Below are positions 10,009 through 20,958 of a DNA stretch of 64,000 nt, one piece after another (position 1 is the first letter of the stretch; each line of letters opens with the position of its first letter). A program made the translations under genes and the position numbers. The notes below the pieces were generated by a model, which was not told the DNA's origin, searched no databases, and was given only the letters and a program-made list of their open reading frames with translations. Source of the stretch: Chrysophaeum taylorii (taxonomy: Eukaryota > Sar > Pelagophyceae > Pelagomonadales > Pelagomonadaceae); the NCBI GenBank assembly GCA_029834535.1, contig JAQMWT010000358.1, forward strand, positions 83,470 through 147,469, given 5' to 3'.

Positions 10009-10970
10009 TGTTTCCGTCGCCGAATCGTTGACATCCGCCGATCTCCTTGCGAACCAGCCATCTAAATGGCGGGCTCAATGCGGTGGCGAGTTATGAGCTC
10101 AATGTTTAGTGGAGTAACTGGTTGAATTATTTTGATGTTACTTTTTTTACTATGGTTTGCAACTCAACTCCTAGGTTCAAAGAGCTAGAGCGGATGAGCG
10201 CGGAGGGGAACAAAGAAGAAGCAAGATGAATGATTGTGGCAAGCAACTCCCAAGCTCAACGTGCCAGAATGGAGGATTATTACGCTGGGTAAACCCGTTG
10301 AAGAGGCAAGTACTTGTCGGAACGCCGCCGTCGCAACACGTAGAATCGTGCCGTTCGCCTCGCGAACAAAGCGGCCAGATTGCGCACAGCGTTAAAGACA
10401 ATGTCTGGCGGTGGCCGAACTCCATGCCCCGCGGAATCTGCAGTTTCCGAGCAGCGATGGAGGGGTAGTCTTGCTGAGTGCAGCCTCCCGCACGATGAAA
10501 CTAAGGGTATTAGCGCATCTAACGCTGCCATCTTGCGGGGCTCCTTTAGTCGACTCGCCAGTCCTCCAAATTCTCTTGTGGCGCATATGCGCCCATGTGA
10601 AGCGCTTGCGAAAAAGCACGCGCGTGGCTATAAATAACTACATCGCCTGCTAATTCTCCACAAATTCATAACAGATCTTTTCACGCGTACAGAAAATGCT
10701 GCTACTCCTCAGACCCCCTCTGGAGAGGGGGGCAGTGTCGTCGTGACGTCTCCGCGCAAGCACCTCGGGCTGTGTCTCGCACGGCTTGTACTGGTGAAGA
10801 GAAGGCCGATCTTGGCAACTCCGATTATCATATTCCACTTAAAATAGGCTAACGCGAACGCGAACTCAACCCCCTTGAGATAGCGGGCCGCTAGGCCCGT
10901 GCTATTCAATTTGTGTCTGGTGCAGCGAAACCCAGGTACACCAATCTGCAGGTTTCGTGCAATCAAACGC
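10009..10970. other. Intergenic, no gene seen
   Basis: About 0.96 kb between the methyltransferase remnant and the 3' end of the FAAL gene. Base composition is more AT-rich than in the genes. Only short open frames without recognisable protein features occur, and I see no RNA gene. Confidence 0.5.
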
Positions 10971-13900
10971 TCACGTCGGGAAATGATCATGTGGGGTGCT
11001 TCGCGTAGAGCCGCAATAGAGCTTGGTGTAGTCTTGGGCTGGGCAGCCCTGGAGATATGTGCCTGGTGTCAGGAAGCTCGAGATTTTGCTGTCATCGTCG
11101 GCATCTACACTCGGCAGCTGGGCCATGGGTCCCAGAATGACGCCGTCAGGAACGACGTCGCCAGCCCAAGTGATAGAACCTGGGTGTAAAATTGCGGCGT
11201 TACCGATCTTTTTCTTGCGGAACACAAGATGCCCGTGAGCGAGCACGTGAGCAACGTTGTATGCGCCATCATCAATGACGGCGTCGCGACCAACTGTTAG
11301 CAGGGGCGGTTCGAAGATCTTCGTGTTGTTGACAAAGGCGTTCAGCGCAACGTGTGCCCCGAAGAAGCGCATATAGACCTACAATCGACGAGGTTTTCAA
11401 TATACGTGCATACGCGCCCGATCACCAAATGAGAAAGTCGGGACGCGGACAGTCACGTTGGCCAAGCGAGAGCCGCGAAGCAACGCCAGGATGTGTCTGT
11501 TGAGTGCTGTGCACGTGTGCTGATAGTTCATGTACACGATGCCAAAGCAAAGCGGCGTGTCAGTGCCGATCTTCCAGTCACGCAACACGATCCGCTGCCA
11601 GATGCGAAATGCAATTGCCAACGACGCATAGGCCACAAGCGCAATCGCACCTACAAGTAGAAGTGCGGATGTGCGCTCGACTGGTGGGCGCCAGACTTGG
11701 ATCTGGCCTCCGCGGATTCGAAAACCATCCTCGTAATAGTCCGATTTCAAGTAGTGGGTCGTGCCATAAAAGAGTAAAACGCCGAGCTCATAAGCTGGAA
11801 TAAGCGCGACAAAGCCAAGGAAGAACATGGCGGCTGCTCGTAAAACTGACTGACTGAAGTAAGCTACCCATGACGTGATCACCCTATGTGTCGTCTCTTT
11901 GTTCTCGAGCGACTTGATGGCCGACGAAAATAAATTCGATGCGAAGAAGGTCGAGCCCGTACGAACAATGTAGTCCGCGGGAACAATACTCTGGTGGCCT
12001 ACTACGGCGCCCTCTTGGACGATCACGCCGGCATTGAGTCGTGAGCGTAACCCGACTTGAGCGTACGCCCCAATCTTCACTGCCTTGAACGCGCCATTCG
12101 GTCCTTCGCAGGAGATCGTGCACGCAGAAAGCTGTGCGCCATCGCCAACCTCGATGAGATCAGCCTCTACTGGCGAGAAAAAGTACGAGGTTGCCATGCT
12201 CGCCGTTACCCTGCGTTCGCATGTCATCGCATTGTGCGCCACGATGTGTATCACAGATCACACCGAAGTTGTTTTATTTCGACACTGTAATATTAACCAG
12301 ACGCGCATTCCTAGTACTTTCATCAAGGCTGTGCTGACGAGACCATTCTCTTCCCAAAGCAGCGAACCAAATCCGAAGACGATACGGTACCAAATCCACT
12401 CCACGAACCACGTGCGTAGGCGCCACGTCCAGTCATCACGCACGCGCGATCCGGGGCGCAATCGTCCAATAAAGGCCCATTTGAGGAGAATTACGATAAC
12501 ACCAGCAACCTATGATGCATGGGCATTCATTCAAACACGAACATTCATGATGAAGACTCCGCTCGAGACAAACATCGCAGCATAGTAGGCCAAAACAAAG
12601 TAGGCGAGCTCGCGATACCGGAACTGCCAAGCATACCAGTCGACCTGCCTCACGTAAATTAAGTTGCGCAGGCCTCACACTTGGGTGAGAAAATCCTTAC
12701 CTGCCGGGATGTAAACTCAAGGAGGACGTTCGACGCGAAAAATGATCCGTAAAGGAAGCCAGGTAACGTCATGAGTTTTGCCAGCTCGAATACGAGCCAC
12801 GAAGCGGTGCTCGGAGACGACGTTCTCGCGTTTGCCACGCCCGCAAGCTGTGCCGGATTCGAATGATACACGCATGCTCTAGTCAATTGCATACCGGCCA
12901 TGGTGGCAGAGCCATGGTCAAGTACGGTGCCGTGATCGACAGTGCATTCCGGCATGACGACGGACAGCGATTTCGTTTCAGCGTGCGGCTTGACGACGAC
13001 GCACGCGAACCGCAGGCCGCTGTCCGGTTCGAACATGCGGCCGAAAATTGCACCGCTCACGGTTGCGTGTGCGCCGATGGAAAAAAGGTCAAATTCCCGC
13101 AAGAGAACTTTAATTCTTGCGCGAGGCGATACTTGCGCGCCCATCAACACATAAAAGCAGTTGATGAAGAGAGTGTCATGTATGAACAGCCCAACCCACA
13201 AGTCGAACTGGTCGATGAGCCGATCGATGAACCACCACCGCAGAAAGTACAGCGTTCCACGTCGCGTGGTCCCTACACGATAACGACCGATGACGACCCA
13301 TTTTGCAATGATGGCAATCGTGGTGAGCGAGACCATGAATAGCGGGATGATCAACGGTAGTAAAAGACCATATGTGTTTACGTTGCTGGTAACCTTGATG
13401 TGCGACCATGGCGAGTTCTCGCGCCGCACCTCGATGCGCTTCGAAGGAGCGATGGATTTTGTGCGCCACTGTACCCAGTACCCCCAAGTATACGACGGAA
13501 TAAGCGCGACAGAGACCAATGTGACAACGAGGACCAAAGACAACACTTGAACCACGTCGACGACCTCCTGTGGCAGCGTAGTATCGCCTAGATCAACACC
13601 GTCGAAGAGCGGCACCACCTTTGCGACCGGCGATGCGTCTTGCCCGTAAGCCGTCTTCAAAATCTCTTCAGACAAACCGACGATCGAGAGATCAGGGTCC
13701 ATAAGTACATTGAATCGCACATCCACGGCCAACGCCTGCCGCAGCTGCTGTTGCACGCTCAGCGCGTCCTGCGACGAAAGTCCAAGGTGTGCGACGGATG
13801 TTTCGTGCGGGTCGATGTCGAATTCAACCACTGATGCCAATGTCTTCAGGAGAGTGGATTGCACATACACGTGCTGCGCTTGACGCACGGCAGTCTCAAG

Positions 13901-16900
13901 TGCATCTGTCGGCCTTGACGCGGGTGCAACATGATGATAGGTTGACGATAGCGCTGCTGATGCCGCTGACAGGTCCTCGACGTTCACAACTTCCTCGAGC
14001 ACGCGGCTGATAACGGTGGAAATGTCACATCCAATGTTACCCTTGAGTTCCTCTTCTCTCTGTTTGACCGAGGTTGCGACTTCCATCACACGCGCGCGGA
14101 TTGTATCGAGCCATCCTTCGCCGAGTGCGCCAGTGCTCTCTCCTCTACGAAGATTCTGGTACATCTCGAGGACTCTGTCTCGCACGTTCGCAAAAATGGA
14201 CCCAAGCGAGTTCCTCTCGCTCCTGTCCTTTTCGGTCAGACAGGTCGTAATTTCTGTCGATAGCTGGTACGCAAGCTTCTCACTCAACTCGCCCAGTAAG
14301 TTGCTCATCTCTGTCGAGTACCAGTCGTAAGTGTCTGGACTTACTGTTTTGAGATCAGGGCGATGCTCGAGCATCTTCAAGTATACGTACAAGAGTACGG
14401 TTCGCATCCAAAGAAACGAAGCAGGGTTCTCGTTCGTTAACGCCAGCAGGCACGGCGCCAGCAGCGTCGCAGTGTGAGTTAGGAATGGGCGCGGTTGCCT
14501 TAAGCCGAACGAAACATTCCACACGATATAAACTTGAACCCACTCCGACATCATCACTGGGCACACATCATATTGTACGAACTCAGCCACTCGCGAAAAG
14601 ATTTCGCTTGAACCAATGTGCACACGCGCACTATTTTGCTGCAAATTGCAGCTCCAGTACGCGAGTTCGAAGCCAGCGCCTGGACAGGAAAGTGAGTTTC
14701 ATAGACACGAATGTTCACCGGTTGTGGACAACAAGAACATGAAAAAGAAAGTACTAACTACCCACAACGCTAACTCTGGTTCAATGCGTGCGTTACGGTC
14801 AAATTTGTTCGAAACGTCCTTGATTGCCGCCATGACGATGTTGTCAGTGAGCGTGGTGCTTTCCTCAAACGCATGTGCATGTTCGCTTCGGGTGTGTCTC
14901 ATGTTGGCTAAATGGTGCACAGCTGTAGAAATAGCGTCCTGTTTCATGATCTCAAAGGGTGATGTCTTGATGTTTTTCGCCGAGCGATGCACGGCAGCCT
15001 CTCGCGCTTTCAAGAACTCGAGCATAAAGTCCGAGTTGTCGCGCATCACAGGGAGCTGTATCATCGAGACACCAATTATGTGCAGAGCATAGCAGTAAAT
15101 CACGGCAATCCTTAGATCTGCGGCAGCATGCTTGTCAGAAAGAGGCAGGCCGCGACCAGGATGTCGGGTCTCCAGCTCCTGCGCAACCTGCAACAGCACG
15201 GGCATGTTGACGATATTCGACTTGACAGCCTCGACGAAAGATGCGACGTCAGCGACAGACTCGTCGTGCTCGAGACGTCGCTCCAGCTCGACAGGAATGT
15301 TGAGCTGCCGAAACATTGTGGGAATACTGGGGTGGTTTTTGAGCGAGGTTTCTGGTGGGAATAGGCTGGTGATTTGCTTCGCTGCACGCTCAACGAACGC
15401 CAAGCCACCTGCAAACGAATTTTTATCGTCCCCGAATGGCTTTGCAAGGAGGAAATCGACATTGGGTTTTGCGATTGCAGCTGTAGCCCGCGCAGCGATG
15501 GCTCGTTTACCGTCTCGATCGTCATCTTTGTCGTCAAGTGCGATGATCGTGTCGCGAAGCACACCTGGTGGAGTCGTCCCGTCGACGCCGGCGTGTGACG
15601 CGAGGCCGATTGCCAGCAACTCGCGTGGTTCGTCGAATCCGTTTGGAAAGTCACGCGTGACATTAACAGCTGACCAGAAATAGCGATTGTCTGTCGCCCA
15701 ACGATTAATGCGGACGAGTCTGCGGTCTTGGCCGTCGCCGACAATGATGCCGAAACGAAAGCAGCCGAATTTGTCTGCGTGTTTTAAGTTCATCTTTGAG
15801 TCAAGGCTGTCGTAGCTCTCGATCTCTGCGAGTGGGAGCCGTGAGCTCGCGGTGTGCGGGACAAATTTCACGACGCCGTTCGTGTGAATTACGAGGACGT
15901 AGAGCTCGTTGGGCAGTTGTGCCAGGATATCTTCTCGAACGCCGGTCCGCACGTCGACGTCATTTTTTGTTACGAGCACCTTGGCGATAACGCGTGCTTC
16001 ATGCGCAAAATGGCCGCAGCCTAGGTGATGCTGGCGGTACATGTTCCGGCGATCGTCGATCACGTTGTTGGTCTTGACGTGGAAGCGTCGAATTGCGTAA
16101 TGGTCATCGAGAACTTCCCAGACGCCAAAAAAATCTGAAGCTTCGTACCGATATCCCCGAGCCTGGGCTTCTGCGAGCAAGCATTCGGACCACTTCCACG
16201 TCGGATTGGCTACAGCTGCAGAGGTGCTCGGCCGACCTAGCGGCGCCCAACCCGCGACTTTCTCCTGGGTTTCGGTGTCGCCAAGAAAGGAGCTCATAGA
16301 CGAGATCATTCGCGAGAGCCACTTCGTAAAGCCCGCTTCATTCTTAGCATCGTCAGCTGCGGCGAATGACGACCTGCGTCGCTCCCTGAGTGATGGATTT
16401 GAGTCGAAGACGATGCGCAGCTTGCCAGTAAACAGCGCGTCTCGAATGGCTCGGCGCCGTAGCTTCCCACTACTTGTTTTCAATATAGTCCGCTGCTTGA
16501 TGAACACCACTCGTTGTGGTCTAAGGCCAACATCCTTGGCGACGCTAGTTGTGAGCGCTGCGACAAGAGTTGTGCATTCAGACGCATCTCCGCGTTCGTC
16601 TCGAATCTCGAGCACGATGCACAGGCACTCGTCTTCCTCTTCGCCATCGTCGGTAAAAGAGAAGGCGGCCACGCAGCCGGGCCTAATGGCGTCGCCAATG
16701 GCCTCGGTCGCGGCAAACTCAACATCGTCGCTGTAATAGTTTTTGCCCCCAATAATAATCAAATCTTTGATTCGACCGCAGATGAACAGATGTCCGTCCT
16801 CGATGAACGCCTCGTCACCGGTCCTCAGGTATGTCTGGCCATTGTCCGGATCGAGCTGTGCACGAAAGGTCTCGCGACTAAGCTCTGGCTTGCCCCAGTA

Positions 16901-18616
16901 GCCTTTGGCGATCGACGAGGAACTCAACCACAGCTCGCCTGGCATGCCGCTGGGCAAGATGCGTCTCGTCGCGGAATCGACGATGCAGAGGTTGATTATA
17001 AAGTCAGAACCGCATGAAGTGAGGTCGGGTCGTCGACGCGACGCAACAAGGCCGTCGTTCTCACCACAAGTTGCAACAACGTGTTCAGCCAGGCCATAAT
17101 TGGGCACAAAGATTCCGCGATCGCCGTCGTCAGGGAGACGTGCGTGGAAGGCCCAATAGGCGGCGAACTCCCGCAGTAACGAAGGCACGCACCTGATGGG
17201 CTCGCAAGCTTTCAGGCAATTTGCGAAGGAGGAATGGCACGCACCGCTGCCCAACACCGGCGACACAGTAGACCAGGCAGCTGAGGTCGATGTCGCTGAT
17301 GTCGGCGTTGGCGGCGCGCTTCGTGCACAGCCGGTAACCAAAGTCCGGGGAGGCCGTCCATATGGCGCGATATTTTGAGATGGCGCGCATCCACATCAGG
17401 GGATTGGCGAGAAATGAGAGCGGCGAAAAGTTGACCATGTGATAGCCTGCGCGTTAGTCATTCAGCCAATGCAATCTCGATTTCGATATCATCGGTAATG
17501 CACAGGTCGGCGCTGGTGATAGCCAGCAAGAAATGGCCCGAGCAGCATGAGAATCAGGCCACTATCATGGAACTGCGGCAACCACGACACCCCGACGACG
17601 CGCGTCGACGGCTCAGCAAGGTCGTGCAAGCGCACTATGGTGTCCTTGCCCATTCGGCATCCTAGAAAGTGGTGCTGGCCAGGCAAGTAGCACTCATTGA
17701 CATTGTGCCAGATGTTGTTGTGAGATACCATGACACCTTTGGGATCCCTGCGCATTGTGCAAAACGTGATGCCGGTTTTGATGATCAAGGCCGCTTACCC
17801 TGTCGATCCAGAAGTGAATTGAAGGAAGGCCACCGAGTCGTTCGGGGTTCGATCAAGACGACGACGACCGCTATGTTCTTTGCCGCCGAGCACGCGAGAT
17901 CGACGTTCGACGTTGCGCTTGTCGTCTAAGTCACGCTGACATTCCTGTTCATGAATGCTGGCGCGTAGCGATGCGCGAGCAAACGCTAATTCATCGTCGT
18001 CGTTGTCCTGCGAGTGCGGGTCTTCCTCAGCCAAAGCCGAGGAAAAGTCCGAGGTTCGAAGGTGTTTTATGATCTCATCGGCGAGGGTGTCCTCAGAAAG
18101 CGTGAATCGACTCTCTGTTGACAGGCGCTCGTCACCCTTGATGTCGTCGGTGTTGTACCATTCGATCCGTGGCCATGAGTGCCACATGCGCGTCGCCAGT
18201 TGCAGAGCGTACACGACGTTATCCGCAAGCCCGACCTTGGCGGTGCATGTGGTGCACACGAGGTCTAGCTTCTCGAGGTCGCGTGACAGCTTGGCCGGGT
18301 CTGGTGGGTAATTTGGCACTGCCAATATACCAGCGCGCAGGCAAGCGACGAAGGCAACGAAGAACTCGGGCCCCGGTGCGTAGACGAGCATTGCGCGTTC
18401 GCCCGTATTGAGGCCGACGTCGAAGAGCCAACTGGCCATGACCGCCGAGCGGTTCCAGACCTCGCCAAACGTGAGGTTGGCAGCTTCGGCGCCACCGCCA
18501 TCGAGCCAGGTTAGGAACGTCTCCTTATCGAGCGCGGATGCCGTTTTACGAGCCTGCGCCCTCCAACTCGCTTCGCCGCTCCAGGGTCGCCACCAGTGCG
18601 GCTTTCTAGACGTCAT
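10971..18616 (-). CDS. Fatty acyl-AMP ligase - acyl carrier - triple membrane/hexapeptide protein (Pls/PosA-type NRPS terminal region)
   Basis: Nine exons by my reading: 18616-17799, 17747-17524, 17446-17258, 17208-14719, 14679-12701, 12644-12543, 12509-12298, 12210-11457 and 11378-10971. They total 7176 bp, giving about 2391 aa in frame throughout. Order of parts: a fatty acyl-AMP ligase with TSGSTGDPKG, YGLAEH, YLRTGDEAF, RIKDLIIIGGKNYY and a C-terminal SSGKLRR lysine; a central region of about 700 aa that I do not recognise; a hydrophobic helix; a carrier domain with HLGLSSQDAL near residue 1540 (the Ser for phosphopantetheine is present, the usual preceding Asp is Ser); then membrane helices alternating with three left-handed beta-helix (hexapeptide) segments, as in the terminal region of Pls/PosA synthetases. 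It should activate a fatty acid as acyl-AMP, load it on the carrier and hand it to a membrane-bound domain. The exon 6 donor is uncertain (12542 or 12536). Confidence 0.8.
17447..17523 (-). other. Probable GC-AG intron flanked by a 9-bp direct repeat
   Basis: Homology requires joining LAG-YH to HMVNFSPLSF across 77 bases that contain stops. No GT donor gives the right phase; GC at the 5' end and AG at the 3' end do. The sequence GGCTATCAC occurs at both junctions. TGACTAAC, a good branch point, lies just before the acceptor. Confidence 0.6.
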
Positions 18617-19111
18617 TTACGGAACAAAGCGCGAACCGGAGCCTCGAAAAGTAGATTCTGAGATGCAATGTGCGCTGACGACAGCATTACTATAATCGAG
18701 GATTTGATTCAACTTGGCACTTTTGTCTGACTCAGTAAATTTGCTTTTCTATAAAGGGTACATAAATGGTCGGCTGTCGTCCTTGTTGTCCTACCAGTCG
18801 TCCTACTAATGCCACCGGCGGAGACGCGAGGTGTTTTTAAAGGTCGACTCCTAAGAAGGGGAGGTGCTTGAAGGTTTTGGTGTGGCCCTCCTGCACGTGT
18901 AATGCGGTAAACTATGTTTGCAGAACTATACAATTATCGTATGTTCCAATCCAAAACTTGCTTTCTTTTAACCCCGCTCGAGGCTCTTCCGACATCGAGT
19001 AGATTAGTCTCTCGTCACGATTTACTTCAGTCGAACCGAGAGAGCTCCTCTTAGACGAGAGAAGAGAGTCTATATATTCCCACGTATACCGTACTAGTAG
19101 TGTTGAAAAGT
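18617..19111. other. Intergenic between FAAL gene start and the next minus-strand gene
   Basis: 495 bases, AT-richer than the coding regions. No recognisable gene. It should contain the promoter of the FAAL gene and the 3' UTR of the fusion gene upstream of it. Confidence 0.45.
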
Positions 19112-20356
19112 TCACGACTGCGCCAACTTGGCGGTGGTAATATTAGCTTTCGTGGCTGCAGCAAGGACGGTCGCAGCGCGGGCGAAAAGTGTCGAAGCAC
19201 AGCGGAGCGGCCCGTCAAAATTAAGACCGAGGACCAGAGTAGCTTGGAGCGTCGCGCTTGTTGTGCACGGAGGCGAGATGATGAGGAGTAAAAGGGTGGT
19301 AGCGAGGAGAAATGGGCTCCTGGGCGTCGGGATGCGAATAGTGGTGGTAGTGAGGAGATTGATGCCGGCAGCGATGGCAAGACTGGCGACAAGGGCGTGG
19401 CTCCTTGTGAAAAAAAGCAGTGTAAGGACAACCTCGGGGAGGAACGGAAAATGCGGCGTCGACTTGAGGTCGAAGGTTAGCGGCACGTGTTCGAGCACGG
19501 CGAGTACAAACGCCGGAAGCGGAGCAAGGCCGAGCGCGAGCCAAATCATCGTCGCGTGTGGCGAGCACAACCCAACAAAGTAACGAGCGCCGCCGCTCTG
19601 TCGCGTCCCTTTGAGCGTCTCGCCGAAAGTAAATCGCGCGAGTCTCACGACGCCCGCGGTCGCAAAGGTCGCCGCTGCCAGGGGCATTCGTCTCCAGGCG
19701 AGCACAGCAGGCGCAATGGCCCAGGCTACGACGTCGGCGGCCGAGTCGTAGCGCGCGCCGAATTCGGTACACGCGTCCAGCGCTCGTGCCGTCGCCCCAT
19801 CCAAAGCATCGCACCAGAGGCCCACCACGAGCCAGTATTCGCTGGCACCCAGGACCACCGCAAGCCCACTCGCCAGGTTGCACGTCGTCAACGCAGTCGG
19901 CACCAACAGCTTAGACCAACAGCTGAGTGCGTCTTTGATGACGGCAAAACGGCGCTGCGTGGTCGAGATGTCCACCGTTCGCGGCAAGTACACCGTTTCG
20001 ATCCCACACCAATCGAACTCGCCAACGTGGTCGTCGCCCATCACCAAGATCTGAGCATCGTAGCGCTCGCAGTACTCTCTCTTCGCGTCGAGGCTGTGCT
20101 CGTCGAAGACTACATCGACACACCGCAGGGAGCGCACAATCTCTTTCCGCTCCGTTTCCGGCACCGTTGGTACGCGTTTTTTCTTCTTATAAGTCAACGC
20201 ATCCGTGCTCACGCCTACCACCAAGCGAACTCGAGGCCCAAGCTTGCTTCGCGCGACGTCGAGTGCGCGCTCCAACAGGCGGAGATGGCCCTTGTGGAAC
20301 AGATCGAACGTACCGAAGGTGATAACCGTCGCTCTCTCGAAGGAGTCTGATCGCAT
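19112..20356 (-). CDS. Cytidylyltransferase fused to CDP-alcohol phosphatidyltransferase (PS-synthase-like)
   Basis: 414 aa in one frame. Residues 10-145 are a nucleotidyltransferase of the CTP:phosphocholine/phosphoethanolamine/glycerol-3-phosphate class, with HKGH at 21-24 and a C-terminal RTVDISTTQ corresponding to RTxGISTT. Residues 150-395 are a polytopic CDP-alcohol phosphatidyltransferase. Its full signature D-x2-DG-x2-AR-x8-G-x3-D-x3-D is met at D183, D186, G187, A190, R191, G200, D204 and D208. The preceding TTCNLASGLAVV and the later YFVGLCSPHA resemble type II phosphatidylserine synthases. The fusion could make a CDP-activated headgroup or lipid precursor and use it in the next step within one membrane protein; the substrate is not determinable. 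About 6-7 hydrophobic helices follow to the C-terminus. Confidence 0.85.
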   Translation of the reverse strand: MRSDSFERATVITFGTFDLFHKGHLRLLERALDVARSKLGPRVRLVVGVSTDALTYKKKKRVPTVPETERKEIVRSLRCVDVVFDEHSLDAKREYCERYDAQILVMGDDHVGEFDWCGIETVYLPRTVDISTTQRRFAVIKDALSCWSKLLVPTALTTCNLASGLAVVLGASEYWLVVGLWCDALDGATARALDACTEFGARYDSAADVVAWAIAPAVLAWRRMPLAAATFATAGVVRLARFTFGETLKGTRQSGGARYFVGLCSPHATMIWLALGLAPLPAFVLAVLEHVPLTFDLKSTPHFPFLPEVVLTLLFFTRSHALVASLAIAAGINLLTTTTIRIPTPRSPFLLATTLLLLIISPPCTTSATLQATLVLGLNFDGPLRCASTLFARAATVLAAATKANITTAKLAQS

Positions 20357-20958
20357 CTTACAAGGTGCAAGCTGTCATGACCCGGGACACCTTCTCCTTG
20401 AACTCTAATGTTGAATTCAACACAACGCTCGTATTTCGCCGAATGTGCCAGCCGAAGCCTTGTTGCCCGGCGCTTTCGTGGAGAGCAGAACATTGGTGGT
20501 GTGTTGCGCTTTCTCGATGCGCTGGTGGTAGAAAAGAGGGCAGCCGTGCCGGTTGTGGTGGTGACGCGCCACTGTTTTTTCTACGGTGTCTTGCTAGCTG
20601 ACGAGTTCGACTACTATACGGCCTGGTCGTCGATAGGTAGGTAGGTAGTACGGTCGATTCGTCGTAGTCGTCGAGCGCAGGAACCTCCATTGATTGACGC
20701 GCGTTCCTCCCACTCGTGGATACCGCATGATACCTCGCGGTCATATGCCTCCACATCCATCTTCGCATTTTAGCTGTGTCGTTGCCGACGTCGACATCAG
20801 CAACCGCGGCGCCCGGCGGCCTTTCTCAACTACCTTATGTATCGCGATCGCCGTGCCCTGTCGCACCCTAAACTTTTCACACCACTTTTTTTTTGTCGCC
20901 TAGACTCCACCCCCCAGTTTATTAGAGGGTGGAAATCTAGAGGCCAAGGTGGATATGC
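20357..20958. other. Intergenic, divergent promoters
   Basis: 602 bases between divergent starts (20356 minus, 20959 plus). Short open frames occur, but none has features I can support. A T-run and an AT-rich patch precede the START gene. Confidence 0.45.

Noticed and set aside
20408-20644. 78-codon frame upstream of the START gene
   Set aside because: No domain, no conservation evidence, and an alternative frame of similar length overlaps it.
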